From Metaphire vulgaris (Eukaryota; Annelida; Clitellata; Crassiclitellata; Megascolecidae): a DNA stretch of 64,000 nucleotides. Location: assembly GCA_018105865.1 (NCBI GenBank), contig CM030841.1, positions 7,973,229-8,037,228 of the forward strand. The letters are read 5' to 3'. Made by a program: the position numbers and the translations under genes. Shown piece by piece: positions 23,629 through 35,334 of this stretch; the first letter of the stretch is position 1; each line of letters starts with the position of its first letter. Below the pieces are notes generated by a model, which ran no database searches, was not told where the DNA came from, and worked only from the letters and a program-made list of their open reading frames with translations.

Positions 23629-24109
23629 GTATAACGTAGGCCTACTGCAATGTTGTTGTCACTCAAATGTTCCAATCAAAACATAAATTGATAATTAAAA
23701 TATGTCACTCAAATGACACGGACGTATACAGTAACTATTCTGCTTTTGGACCATGAACGCTGTTTTAAATGTCCCGATGATCCCCAGTTTCCCCTATTGC
23801 ATTTTTCAGTTATAAAGTGCGTCAGGTTGACCCCCTGTTTCCCCAATATCGTGTTTCCTCGCAGTCGACGCAGTTTTTTCACTCTCGTCGTTAAGTGGAA
23901 CTCTTCAACTGTTTGTTGTGTCGCTTCTTGTATTTCAGAAATTATGATCGATTTACCAAACATTCATCAGTTCAGCTCTTTATCTGAGCGTTTATAGATC
24001 ATCGCGCTCGCCTGCTTGTCTTTGCTTTTATCCTCCTCTCAGTCACCGTCATAAATAACTAGATCTTCCACCAACTCATCGATCTACGCCTTCTACGCCC
24101 TCTCCCTCG
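23629..24109. other. Intergenic, nothing recognised
   Basis: TAGGCCTA at 23637. No gene. Confidence 0.35.
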
Positions 24110-24241
24110 TCTGGCTATCTGTCTCACTCTGTCTCTCCGTCTATCTGTCTCTTTTTCTCTCTGGTTCTTTCTCTCTGTCTCTTTTTCTGTCTATGTCTCT
24201 ATGTCTCTAAGTCTCGTCTCGTCTCTGCCTGTCTGTCTGTC

Positions 24242-24283
<42 letters not shown>

Positions 24284-24394
24284 CCTCTCTCTGTTTCTCT
24301 CTGCCATCCTTCTGTCTCTGGCTTTCTGTTTTTCCCTGCTTCTCTCTCTCTTACTCTTACTCTTACTCCGTCTCTGTCTGTCTCTGTCTCGGTC

Positions 24395-24492
<98 letters not shown>

Positions 24493-24495
24493 CCT
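24110..24495. repeat. Pyrimidine-rich (TCTG)n/(TC)n tract
   Basis: Alternating TCTG and TC arrays. Open frames here are artefacts of the repeat. Confidence 0.93.
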
Positions 24496-25157
24496 CTGTC
24501 ACAAGTACTTTCATTCATCTTCGGCTTAGCGTTTTAGCTTTCCATCCTGTCGCTCGTCATTCATCAATTCAGCTTCCTCTTCATTCGTTCCACTGTCGTC
24601 CATTCGCTCCTCTGTTCCCTCGTTCTTTCTCCCGTTTCAACAGACTGTGCGTCGCGTCGTTCGTTCGTTCGTTCGTTCGTTCGTTCGTGTGTTCGTGTGT
24701 TCATCTGTTACAAGGGATCCGATGTATTAGCGTATACGAACATATAAAAGCGCTTTGCTGCATCAAGGTGAATTCGATCTGTTGCTCGTTCCAATTAACG
24801 TGCGTTTTTTATTGAGGCAGTTTCCTTTGTCCGCCGGACTTTCTCCCTTCCAGACTCCAGATCTACTGTACGTTGCCATGGCTTTGCCGTGGAATGATTG
24901 CGCCGACGAATGACACCGTTGAGTCTATAGATGATTTGTTGCAGACATTGCGACTGCGTGACTTCCCCCCGGAGTGACGCAGGGACGAAACTCTAGGGGA
25001 ACATGGGCACGTGCCTCCAGCAGACCCACCCAACCAGATCCATCCAAAAATTCTGTCTGGTAATTTCTGACCATAGCAAAAGCCCGATAAGTTATAAGTC
25101 ACGCCAATACAGTAAGTCAAGATAAGCGAGTATCGTTTCTTATTCCATGGGCGCACA
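24496..25157. other. Intergenic, nothing recognised
   Basis: A short (TTCG)n run at 24655-24690, otherwise unique-looking. Confidence 0.4.
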
Positions 25158-25381
25158 CAGTGGCGGTTCCAGGATTTCTTCGTGGGGGATGAAATGAATT
25201 CATAGGAAGTTGGTGGGGGGTGAAAAGAGAAGGGAAAATCAATAAACTTGCCCCGAAAAAGGCTGACAAGAGGGAATTTTCCCCCTAATGTTACTACACT
25301 TTTACCCGAAAATAGGCTGACAAGCAATAAAAGTCCGGTGGGGATGCATTCTCACTCATCCCCCACGTGGAACAGCCACTG
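25158..25381. mobile_element. hAT-like MITE, family A
   Basis: Starts CAGTGGCGGTTCCAGGATTT and ends CGTGGAACAGCCACTG. Flanks ggcgcaca / agcgccca match at 6/8. Interior GGGGATGAAATGAATTCATA and GGCTGACAAG are typical of the family. Confidence 0.8.
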
Positions 25382-25428
25382 AGCGCCCACATAAATTTTT
25401 TTCAGAGGCAAAACACAGTGGTCACAGT

Positions 25429-25743
25429 CAGTGGCGTAGCCAGGATTTCCGAAAGGGGGGGGTTGGTTTTTTGTTTTGACCGTGACCAACTTCGGAAAAA
25501 TCTTGACAAGCCAAAGTGGTCATCTTCTCATCTCTACTTTTTCCTTCCAGGTGCTGACTAGCAGAAAAAGATCGTCACCTCTTAAACCTTAAACCGTTAC
25601 GCTTTATAGCCAGGTAGCCAAGGGGGGTTTTACCCCGAAAACCGCTCCCAAAATTAAAAGTGCATAGAAACTCATTAAAAATATGTTGTTTTCGGCAGCC
25701 AAGGGTGGGGTTAGCCCCCAAACTCCCCTAGACTACGCCACTG
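25429..25743. mobile_element. hAT-like MITE, family B
   Basis: Starts CAGTGGCGTAGCCAGGATTT and ends CTAGACTACGCCACTG. Perfect duplication gtcacagt (25421-25428, 25744-25751). Carries two diverged internal motifs (25503, 25556). Confidence 0.92.
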
Positions 25744-25924
25744 GTCACAGTTAATATTTTGGCAAGGTTGTCAAATTTTAGCGTGAGAAATATTGGTCGA
25801 GAGCCAAATATAGATTGCTATCAAAGTATATATTGCACTTTCCGGAGGCAAGTGTCCTTTGCCATAAGGTATACGAGCGCTGATGTTTAGGCCTACTTCC
25901 ATAATTTTAACAGCACGCGTTGAT

Positions 25925-26045
25925 ACATGTAGGTAAGTAAAGTAAAGTAAAATCTCGTGGATTTCTATAGCGCCTTGGAAAGCAGCACAACAGTAGCTGC
26001 TTATTCTTAGGCGCTTGAAGAAAGGTTCTGACAAGGCAGAACGTG
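25925..26045 (-). mobile_element. LINE/SINE 3' tail, minus strand
   Basis: Minus strand: AAGCAGCTACTGTTGTGCTG, GGCGCTATAGAAATCCACGA, then GATTTTACTTTAC and a TTAC tail. Shared with 12690-12775 and 37825-37925. Confidence 0.55.
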
Positions 26046-26363
26046 AATCGAACATTAAGTGCTTACTTGCTCATCCAAACGGAATTCCCGCATCCGCTGC
26101 TGTGAATCTTCTCCTGAGTTTTCACGTGACTCTGATGGAAGCTATAGCGCAATAATTCTTCGCCACAGTGGAATTTAGCTCAGCCGTAGACTAAATAAAA
26201 TTGGTCCTTTTTGGCTGACTATTTAAAAACGGAATATTGGCCACAAACGCTGCAGACACACATCGCTCCTCTGCTTTACACGGACGATTGCCGCTTAGTA
26301 GTTTGCAATAATATACAGAGTATGTATAATAGTAGGCATATACAATATACACTGTATAGGGTA

Positions 26364-26771
26364 CAGTAGCACTTCGAAATAACTTACTCGGTTATAATGC
26401 ATACTCGGTTATAACGTATAATCGGTTACGGGGCCGTATTTAGGATTGTGTGGACCCTGTTTCAAATGTTCTGGGGTCGGGTCTTGCCAAGCTACTCATC
26501 CCTTCCCCGTTGTGCATTGTGACGAGCAAAACAGGTCCTCGGCTACTACGTGGGGCCTTTTATGTGCGGGGCCCATGTTTAATGGAACACGTGGAACATG
26601 CCTAAATACATCACTGTTCGGTTAAGCCATATAATGCATACTCGGTAGTAACGTACCGCAACGTCCCTTATGATGCGCTACTCTATTAAATGGTACTGGA
26701 TACAAGGTATCACGGATTTAACGTACTAACTTTTGCAGACCCGTTAAGTACGTTAAAACGAAGTTCTACTG
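26364..26771. mobile_element. pogo/Tigger-like TA element
   Basis: Starts CAGTAGCACTTCGAAATAAC; the inverted right end reads CAGTAGAACTTCGTTTTAAC. TA on both sides. Repeated CGGTTATAA(C/T)G blocks lie inside. Interior 26427-26600 seems to be an inserted, decayed repeat. Confidence 0.72.
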
Positions 26772-26773
26772 TA

Positions 26774-27616
26774 CCACTATCATGTCGCTTACTACTGCCA
26801 TAGGCTTAAAGCGGCGTGGAGCCAGACCGGGTTAAGACCAAACACCTTTCCAAATTACGAATTCACATAGGTCAATCCTCAATGCTTTGCTGTCTTGCGT
26901 AATTTGGTCAAAAGCGTTACTGAGTTTTTGGCGAGCGACTTTCGGTTCAAGAGGAGGATTTAGTTGGAGACAACGTGCGCATTTGAGCGTCTGTGGAAAA
27001 GCCAAGAGCTGCTATATAATTAGCCTATATGTATTTTGGAGGTTTTAAGAGTTTGAAGGGAATTAGTGGCACTAGAAAATAAATGAGTAGATGCCATATA
27101 AGTCGATGGCCAAATCCCTACGAAAAAATTCTTATTTTCTTGATTGCCATATATACAGAAACGCCTATTGTGAAACATTATGTTGAAATAACAAGAGTCT
27201 AGCATAAATTGGTCCATTTAAAAAGCAGGGGAATCGGGCTGCTCGCAGTCACTGCTAGAATTTTGGGAGTTTTTTGTGGTTGGGCAATCCCCCCCCCCCT
27301 AACAGACCTGGATAAATCGAACTTTGACGTGAGTATTCAGCAATTATTTACATTTCTAAGGCTGCTCTCGACGAGTCAAATTCTCCGACGACTCTGGTAG
27401 AATCGACCCCGATCTGAAAGACACACAGAGAAGCCGCCTGCCACTTTGAACGGCGCGATCGCCATCGTATCATCGAACGCTGTCTGACTTTAAAATATAA
27501 GTTCGAACCCGCAGCGAGAAACCCGTGTACAACGCCGCCGCGGCAGAGACACTGGAAGCAGCCAAGAGAATAGATTGAGGAACGCCATGCACGATGAGGA
27601 ATGGACGGGTGATGAA
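26774..27616. other. Intergenic, one decayed MITE end
   Basis: 27250-27320 (cccctaacagacctggataa) resembles a family F end. Otherwise nothing recognised. Confidence 0.35.
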
Positions 27617-27787
27617 CAGTGTTTAATCTAGACTCCTGGACTCAGGGGGGAACTGACAAAGCCGGGGGGGATTCTGCTAGGGGCCGCTATTAGTTCATGT
27701 AGTATTCCAAAATTTCCGGGGGGAATTTGAAATTTCCGGGGGGGAAAGGGCAATTTTTTCCCCGGAAACGGCCTAGATTAAACACTG
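27617..27787. mobile_element. hAT-like MITE, family E
   Basis: Starts CAGTGTTTAATCTAGACTCC and ends GGCCTAGATTAAACACTG. Perfect duplication gtgatgaa (27609-27616, 27788-27795). Confidence 0.92.
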
Positions 27788-27826
27788 GTGATGAATATAC
27801 AGTATACATACATACATACATACATA

Positions 27827-27899
27827 CAGTGAGTCAGAATAAAACGTTACCATGCATACTATTATTATATAATTAGGTAAAGTTCTATTCTGACTCACC

Positions 27900-27900
<1 letters not shown>
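27827..27900. mobile_element. 74-bp foldback element (Tc1-like ends)
   Basis: CAGTGAGTCAGAATAAAACG continues TTACC, and pairs with the inverted right arm CGGTGAGTCAGAATAGAACT, at about 22 of 25 positions. TA flanks both sides. The loop is about 24 bp. Confidence 0.72.

Positions 27901-27940
<40 letters not shown>
27901..27940. repeat. (TA)n microsatellite
   Basis: Perfect run followed by CGCG-rich (CACG)n to 27966. Confidence 0.96.
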
Positions 27941-27943
<3 letters not shown>

Positions 27944-27966
27944 GCACGCGCGCGCACGCACGCGCG

Positions 27967-28954
27967 GAATGGGCTCTGAATGCAGCGTCGTTAGCAGCGA
28001 TTGCTCCGTTTAGCGGCTCCGTGTGGTGGTTGGAGTCGTGCCGTCGACGGCGTTTGGTCGTCTGCCGATCCGTTGGTCAACGGTTTTTTCCTCCGGAACC
28101 AAGACGATGACAGGCGAAGCAGCCTGGCGCCGCTCTTCCTTTTAACACAAAAGACCGTTCATTCTCTCGACATGGCGAGCATCAGAATGGACGCAATTAG
28201 TCGTTCCGATACGAATGTCAAACAAGACTGACGCTTTCTTTTTAAAAAAAAAACCGTTTCGCGAAGTTCTGAGCTTTGATAATGGCAGTATTGAAAAAGA
28301 CGTTCCGCTGTGTTATTGAACTCGGCATTCTTGAACAGACAGTATAGCCTACAGTCCTAACGATTAGACATTGATTATAACCGTGCAATTGGGAAATTCT
28401 CGTTTAACTGACCAGCAACGAGAGGAATAGGTTTCACTGCCGTTAGGCCAATAGGAAACTTCGTCTTACGATAAAGCAGGACAGGTGAGCACTGAGCAGT
28501 GTTTGTGAGCTCCTCTGAAAATGTGAATTGATTTTATCTTACTACCAATTACAGTATTGTAAATTGTAGCTTGTCTTGTCTTACCAATCTCATGCCTTTA
28601 TTTGACGGCATTTTATATTACTCTTGCCCATTTAATTGTATAAACGACATTAGGCCAGCGATACAATACACGTACTTGTAGAATCAAGGCGTCCGCGAAA
28701 TATTCCCTTTATTCTAAACTAATGTGCGAATAAGAGGATCAATGTCTTGCTGTTGGACGCAAAACTGAGTGACATTTTATGTGCATCATTCATGACTTCA
28801 TGTATCACTTTCTATTGCTGATAATATTTCTATTAAGTTTGCCATTCTACGGTTGGAGAAATGTATCGGTTGAAATAAAGAGGATTATTGCACTGTAGTG
28901 AAGTAAAACGGAGTGTGCGTCTAGCCAGAACAGGGGCTCGGTGAGAATCACAAT
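27967..28954. other. Intergenic; GC-rich at the left, otherwise nothing recognised
   Basis: 27967-28200 is GC-rich with many CpG. A 76-codon frame at 28001 has no recognised similarity and is not called. Confidence 0.35.
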
Positions 28955-29144
28955 AAGTGGCGGCTCCAGGATTTGGCAAGTGGAGGGAGACGTTGGGGTG
29001 GCAACTTCTAGACATGGGAGCCAACCATTTGTTGATAGGTATGTAGTAGTAAGCATAGGGTCTCAACTGGTGGCCACTGGAGGGCAAGCATTCAATAGGG
29101 GGCATGGGCCCCCCGGGTCCCCCCCCCATGTGGAGCCGCCACTG
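28955..29144. mobile_element. hAT-like MITE, family A'
   Basis: Starts AAGTGGCGGCTCCAGGATTT (first base of CAG mutated) and ends GTGGAGCCGCCACTG. Duplication atcacaat / attacaat, 7/8. Confidence 0.82.
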
Positions 29145-29646
29145 ATTACAATTACCCAGCTTACATGACTTTCGCGCCATATTGGGTTCACTCTTCATAT
29201 GGATCAGTTTGGCGAAACAACTCAGAGCCAGAATTTGTCTTTTCTTGAGTTTCGACGTGTCGTCAAAACAGTGTTCAGCCAAACTGCTGGCCATAAGGAC
29301 GTCATTTCAACTCTGCTCTACATAATTGTCTGAAAAATGACGACGACGACGACGATGATGATGATGTTAAATATTCGAAAAAACAACAACAGCAGTGATA
29401 ATAACAATGGCTCATTGTAAAGACGAGGTTTTGCCGACATCGTATAATACGAGGGGCGCTCAATAAGTTATCTACCTGACATATAAGCAATTGTGATAGG
29501 ACTGAAGTGATGCCTGATATAGGTTTATATATATACGAGCTAATTGTATCCTTTAGGTTGAGACGTTGTCTATAATAACTATAATTATAGAATATAAACC
29601 ATAGAAAATTAGAAAAACCTTACTAAGAAGAAGCATTCAAGCAAAT

Positions 29647-29897
29647 CATTGGCGTAGTCACAGGAGTGGAAACAGGGGCGGCTCATATTCTGGCATTCTG
29701 GCTGGAACCGGTCGAACGATTTGCGCAAAACCATGGATAATTTGGGGGGGGGGGTAGGTAGCATGCTCTGGAAGAAAATACTCTAAGGTGCCGTGTGAAG
29801 AAGTAATTAATTGACGAGCCTCCTTTGGCTCTTCTGACACATTTTTTGCCCAAAAATGTCGATACTCCCCCACTTCAGAAATCTGGCTGCGCCACTG
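29647..29897. mobile_element. Decayed hAT-like MITE, family B-like
   Basis: CATTGGCGTAGTCACAGG at the left, and TCTGGCTGCGCCACTG at the right. The flanking octamers are weakly similar (5/8). Confidence 0.5.
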
Positions 29898-30139
29898 AAA
29901 CAGACAGAATCGAAAACATGCAATTTTTGTATCAAGATCTCCTTTGAACCGTTCGCTATGAACATGAACCAATTGACTTTTGTCAGATGATGCGTTATAA
30001 GTGCGTTGTTAATGCATTTCAATTTCGCCAAGATCGAACGCCGTCTCCGAACAGCTCTCTCCAGAATGTCACGTAGAATGGAAAACGAATGAGAAAACCA
30101 AAATGAAACGGACCATAAAATGGTTCGATAAAAGAACAG

Positions 30140-30438
30140 CAGTGGCGGTTCCACGTGGGGGATGAGTGGGGATGCATATCCTCCCACCGGACTTTTGTTT
30201 TGCTCGTGAAACCTATTTTTGGGTTAAAGTCTAGTAAAACTACGGGGAAAAACTGCGGATGACCTTGTTTTGCTTGTTAACCTATTTTTCGGAAAAGTGT
30301 AGTAAAATTAGGGATACAATTCCCTTTTGTCAGCCTTTTTCAGCCAAGTTTATTGATTTTTCCTTCTATTTTCATCCCCTACCAACTTCCTATGAATTCA
30401 TTTCATCCCCCCACCAAGAAATCCTGGAACCGCCACTG
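30140..30438. mobile_element. hAT-like MITE, family A
   Basis: Starts CAGTGGCGGTTCCACGTGGG and ends CCTGGAACCGCCACTG. Flanks aagaacag / aagagcgg, 6/8. Contains GATGACCTTGTTTTGCTTGT (30259), the shared internal motif. Confidence 0.88.
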
Positions 30439-30559
30439 AAGAGCGGGCACACACACACACACACACACGTGCAGCTTCTTGACTTTGACTCCCGTCTTGA
30501 ATTTACCGAACGACTGACTGAAGCAGCAGCAGCAACAACAGCAGCAACAGCAGCAGCAG

Positions 30560-30587
30560 TAGTAAGCCTATAGTAGTAGTAGTAGTG

Positions 30588-30647
<60 letters not shown>

Positions 30648-30648
30648 C
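30560..30648. repeat. (TAG)n microsatellite
   Basis: About 28 TAG units with one TGG variant, preceded by (CAG)n at 30520-30560. Confidence 0.96.
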
Positions 30649-31233
30649 GAGACACTTTTCGTCAGAGCTGCTGTGGTCGATCGTTTCGAGGTCTCTAAGT
30701 ACAAGTACGCTCGTGATTTCGCTGGCAAACAGTCACTGTTTTCGTTGTCACGCGGTATCTGTATTTTGCCGCAGGGCCTCCTTCCTTCTATACACACGCC
30801 ACATGTCGCAAGGTGTGCGAGGGGGGATACATGACGAGGGATATATAGGCTATTCACCACCGTGCATGGTAGGAGAGGGGCGGGGGAAACTCGTTGCCTC
30901 CAGTCACGTGGTCTGTTTCTCCCCGCAGAAGAATAACAACCGGTGTTTTGGTATCGCTGCATGAATTCGAGGAAGCGTCCGACCGACCGACCGTAGGAAA
31001 TGTTTCTCAACAGTGAGTTCGACCGCGGAAAGATGAAGCGTTAGACGAAGTTATTCTGTTGATCATAACAGCCTTTGTCGTCGTCGTTGTCGTTGTTGTC
31101 GTTGTTGTCGTTGTTCTGTTCTGAGGTTTTTTTGTCTCGTACACACGCAACGCTTTGTTTTTTCAACTTTTGTTGAACGGCACTCCGAAAGTTCAGTTAA
31201 GCTGCACTCAATTTGTCGCACTTCACCAGGTTC

Positions 31234-31235
<2 letters not shown>
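30649..31235. other. Intergenic, nothing recognised
   Basis: (GTTGTC)n-like short repeat at 31075-31120. No gene. Confidence 0.4.

Positions 31236-31300
<65 letters not shown>
31236..31300. repeat. (TA)n microsatellite
   Basis: Perfect run. Confidence 0.97.
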
Positions 31301-31302
<2 letters not shown>

Positions 31303-31370
31303 GAAGCGGCTCACAACCGGATGAGTATACGATTAGATAGTTGTTATTGGTGAATCTGTCTACTCTAAAC

Positions 31371-31650
31371 CAGTGGCGTAGCGTGGGGGTCATGGATGGC
31401 CACCCAGGGCGTAGTTTTTTTCGAAGTGGGGGAATTTTTAGAGGCGCAAAATTTTGGGGACGCAAAGAAATAATTAACAAGGTAAATAACGAAAAACTTA
31501 ATTAAGAATAATTATATTTTAAAGTAATACGCTTGAAAGTAACTATACGAAATAGCCGAAGACCTTTTTGTTCGTCAGACTTTTAAGGAGTTGAGAGGCG
31601 CATATATACCAGTTTCGTCCCGGGGCCGCCAACCCATTCTGCGCCATTAG
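31371..31650. mobile_element. Possible decayed MITE with a CAGTGGCGTAG end
   Basis: Left end CAGTGGCGTAGCGTGGGGG. A possible right end TCTGCGCCATTAG. No convincing target duplication. Confidence 0.35.
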
Positions 31651-32019
31651 AAATAGACGCCCATTGAAAAGAAACCTAACATAGAAATATATTGCGAACA
31701 AGTAATTACCTTTATTATTATTTGTCTTCTGAAGATTATCAGTTCATACGAAGGAAAATATCCGTAGGACGTAATCCACGAGCATCTAAGTCAGAGGTTC
31801 CCAAACCAAGGTCCGCGGTTAACTTGCGGCCCGCTGGTTCTCAGAAAGTGGCCCGCGATGCCTCAATATATTTGATATAATGTATTTTAATAATTTCAAA
31901 AATGCATTGACGTTCAAATAAATAAATAAATGAGCGAAAGTTGCAGTCTGCAGTTGAAAGTTCCCTATGTATCAAACCGATCTTTAATCATTAGAATCTG
32001 ATATCAGTATTGTCTACAG

Positions 32020-33758
32020 CAGGGGCGACCAAACTGCGACTTGAGAGCTGCCAAAAGTTTTAAAAAATTTGCTTGAGCAGATTAACCGATCAACGGAAGC
32101 ATACAATTGTCACAGGTCCCTAATTAGCTTGTTTGCCAATTTTATTATAGGGACAAAAAATAGTAACAGAGATTTAATGAATTTTTACAAAGAATTGGAT
32201 CACACTGCCTCTTTTTCGTGTCAAATGTTATCAACGCGACTTCCGCGCCTTTTGAAAATTGTAGGACCAGACGAACTAACAACAGAGATGCTAATAGCAG
32301 CAGGGGAAGCAGGAATACAGAGGGTAACAATAATAGCAAATGAAATATATGAAACAGGAAGAATACCAAAAGAATTATGTAGGTCAATATTCATTGCAAT
32401 ACCGAAAAAGCCAGGAACAATAGAATGTGAAGAACACAGAACAATAAGCCTCATAAGTCATGTAATGAAGCTTATATTAAAAGTACTTTTGAACAGGGCA
32501 AAAATTAAAATGAGGGAGAGAGTATCAGAAGAACAATACGGGTTTAAAGAAGGTAACGGGTGTAGAAATGCAATATTTATTCTAAGGATGATTGGCGAAA
32601 GATGTATAGAGATGCAAAAAGATCTGTACCTATGCTTTATAGACTACGAGAAGGCATTTGATAGTGTAAAACACGAAGAACTGTTCAAATGCCTAGAAAA
32701 CATAGCACTAGATGGAAAGGACATGATGATATTTCAAAACCTGTACTGGAATCAAGAAGCAGCGATAAGAATTGAAGGAAAAATAGGTAAGTGGATACAA
32801 ATTTTAAAAGGGACAAGGCAGGGTTGTGGTTTATCACCAGATTTCTACAATGAATATGGGGAAGAGATTATGAAGGAAACAGAAGAATTGGAAGGAATAA
32901 AGATAGGAGGAAAAAATTTAAATAACCTACGATACGCAGATGACACAACACTAATGGCAGATACTGAAAGAAAACTACAAAGGTTATTAGACAAGGTGGC
33001 AGAAGAGAGTGAAAAGAAAGGACTAAGAATAAATAAAAAGAAGACGTACTGTATGGTAATTACAAAAAAGAAAGAAATTCCTAAATGCAGGCTACAATAC
33101 AGGGGAATGGAAATAAAACAGGTAACACAGTTCAAATATCTAGGAAGCATCTTCACAAGCGATGGAAGAAGTGAAAAGGACATTGTAACCAGAATAGGTA
33201 TGGCGAAGTCAGCCTTCATACAACTCAAAAAGATTCTCACAAATAAACATATTTCAACAACAACACGGCTCAGAATTCTTCACAGCTACGTTTGGGCGGT
33301 TCTGATGTACGGCTCGGAAACATGGACGCTGACAAAAACGTCAGAAAGGAAACTGGAAGCTGCAGAGATGTGGTTTCTCAGACGGATGCAAAAAATTTCA
33401 TGGACAGAAAGAATAACCAATGAGGAAGTACTAAAAACTTTTGGTACAAAAAGAAAATTGCTAAAAACCATAAGAAAGCAGCAGCTTGAATTCTTTGGAC
33501 ATCTAATAAGAAAAGACGGATTGGAAAATCTAGCCATAACAGGAAAAATAGAGGAGAAAAGAGCAAGAGGAAGACAAAGAATAAAGTTTACGGACAGCCT
33601 AAGAGAAGCGACAAGAACTACAGACAACATCGAACTGATAAGGAAAGCCAGAAACAGAGAAGAGTGGAAATCCATGGTCGCCGACGTAGCAATACATGGC
33701 ACATGAAGAAGAAGAGATTTTTTGCGGTTTGCACCGTCTATGGGTTTGGCCACCCCTG
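32020..33758. mobile_element. Inner hAT-like element (family K)
   Basis: Starts CAGGGGCGACCAAACTGCGA and ends TTTGGCCACCCCTG. Duplication gtctacag / gtctatag, 7/8. It contains an RTE LINE from about 32262 to 33717. Confidence 0.87.
32262..33717 (+). mobile_element. RTE-clade LINE with intact reverse-transcriptase frame, 5' truncated
   Basis: An open frame runs to TGA at 33704-33706. From GPDELTTEMLIAAGE it carries RT motifs in order: IPKKPG, FIDYEKAFDSVKHEEL, GTRQGCGLSPDF, the catalytic LRYADDTTLMA and KYLGSIFTSDG, then the C-terminal [20 protein letters not shown]. The endonuclease and the first RT fingers are missing. The 97 codons before GPDEL (from 32069) come from the host hAT element. 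A very short 3' UTR and a GAA tail are typical of RTE. No duplication was found at this site. Reverse transcription of its own RNA is the family's role; this copy lacks the endonuclease and could not act alone. Confidence 0.9.
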
Positions 33759-33940
33759 GTCTATAGAAGAATCTAAACATCAGAATTTTATAAACCGTGA
33801 TCCGCTTTAATACTGAAAATAGATGTGGCCTCTACGTGCAAGCTTGGAAACCACTGATCTAAGTCGTTTGTCACAAATAGTCGATTGAATTTAATAATTA
33901 ATAGGACGGCTGAAGCTAAAGTATATATCGTCCTTGCTAG

Positions 33941-34143
33941 AAGAGGCGGCTTCGAAGGAGGCCCGAAGGGGCTCCGGGGGCCCGTGCCTCGCCATTGAAT
34001 GCCTGCCTCAGTTGCTCCCATACTTTTAATGCATCCATTCTAAGCAACTAGACTAGTCCAGGTCTGTAAAAAATAGCCGGCCCCATGCTTAGAAGTTGCC
34101 ACCCCAACGTCCCCTTACTTGCCAAATCCTGGAGCTGCCACTG
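33941..34143. mobile_element. hAT-like MITE, family A', diverged
   Basis: Ends CCTGGAGCTGCCACTG. The left end is aagaggcggcttcg. Flanks cttgctag / cttgcctg, 6/8. The interior matches 28955-29144 in reverse (ccccaacgtcccc, gaatgc, gcctc). Confidence 0.62.
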
Positions 34144-34425
34144 CTTGCCTGTCGTAAGAATTTGATTTTTTGCTACCACTGCGTAGGACTGATGTGAGCT
34201 GTGATGTGCTTCGGTTGCAACCAACTTGTATATTGTATAGAGTTAATAACATTATTTCGAAATTATTGTAGACTGGTTTACTCTATTATAATTAATTAAT
34301 AGGAGGATGTCTTCTCGCAGTGTGGATTACGGCAAGCACGAAGACGCTTCGTGAAATTAGCATCTCTTAACGGCATCGTTTTAACGGCGGCTGATTTCAA
34401 CACAGAAAAAGACTTAATTGAAACG

Positions 34426-34528
34426 ATGAAAGCCGTTATCAGTGTCAACGCTGGGTCGTGGAAATCCGTCTTCCTATTTCTCACTCTCTACGTTGTCATC
34501 AACTTCATATTTGCAGGGAACAACGCAG
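34426..34528 (+). CDS. SUEL/CUB/Sushi gene exon 1: signal peptide
   Basis: ATG followed by MKAVISVNAGSWKSVFLF and a hydrophobic core ending in FIFAGNNA, a typical cleavable signal. Donor gtaaac, phase 1 out, fitting the SUEL exon. An acceptor-like tcttctcgcag ends at 34320, so a 5' UTR exon may begin at 34321. This ATG is the first in the frame before the hydrophobic core. Confidence 0.72.
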
Positions 34529-35262
34529 GTAAACAGTTACATTATTTGTCAGGTTTAAGCGTCAGACCCAGTGGCGGTTCCACGTGGGGGATGAGTGGGG
34601 ATCAGTGTTTAATTGCCCTTTATTCCCCCCGGAAATTTTGGAATACTACATGGACTAACAGCGGCCCCTAGCAGAATTCCCCCCGGCTTTGTCAGTTTCC
34701 CCCCGGCTTTTTCAGTTCCCCCCGGGAGTCCTGGAGTCTAGATTAAACAATGGTGGAGATGCATCTCCCACCGGACTTCCGGACTTTCTTTTTGCTTGTA
34801 AAACCTATTTTTGGGTGTAAAAGTCTAGCAAAACTATGGGGAAAACTGCGGATGACCTCCTTTTTGCCTGTCAACCTATTTTTCGGTAAAAGTGTAATAA
34901 AATTAGAGAAAAATTTCTTTTGTCAGTCTTTTCGGCAAAGTTTATTGATTTTTCCCTTCTCTTATCATCGTCCCACCAACTCCCTATGAATTAATTTCAT
35001 CCACCCCACCAAGAAATCCTTTAACCGCCACTGGTCAGACCAACACACAAACAGAAGAGTCAGTAGGAAAAATGACTAGATCAACATTTTAGTCACTGTT
35101 GTCTTACATCATTACATGTATCTGATTTAGCGTAACCTTTCCCACGAATGATAAGATGTTCCCCCTCAGGAAAAAAATTGGGGTTCTAGCAACATTCCAA
35201 AATCATTTTCTGGTGGCCTATGCGTTAGGTGCGTGATTTTAACAACGATGACGATGCTTGGC

Positions 35263-35334
<72 letters not shown>

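Larger units (their letters stand above)
31792..33856. mobile_element. Outer hAT-like element (family L) of a triple nest
   Basis: Starts CAGAGGTTCCCAAACCAAGG and ends GCTTGGAAACCACTG. Perfect 8-bp duplication atctaagt (31784-31791, 33857-33864). Own sequence is only about 330 bp; the rest is the nested element at 32020-33758. Confidence 0.9.

Noticed and set aside
24201..24815. 204-codon frame on the + strand and its minus-strand partner
   Set aside because: Made almost wholly of TCTG/TC simple repeat; composition explains the lack of stops.
28001..28231. 76-codon frame in GC-rich DNA
   Set aside because: GC-rich sequence has few stops by chance, and no domain is recognised.
32069..32261. 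First 64 or so codons of the 545-codon RT frame as part of the LINE protein
   Set aside because: Similarity to RTE polymerase starts at GPDELTTEM (32262). The earlier part is host hAT-element DNA that happens to be in frame.
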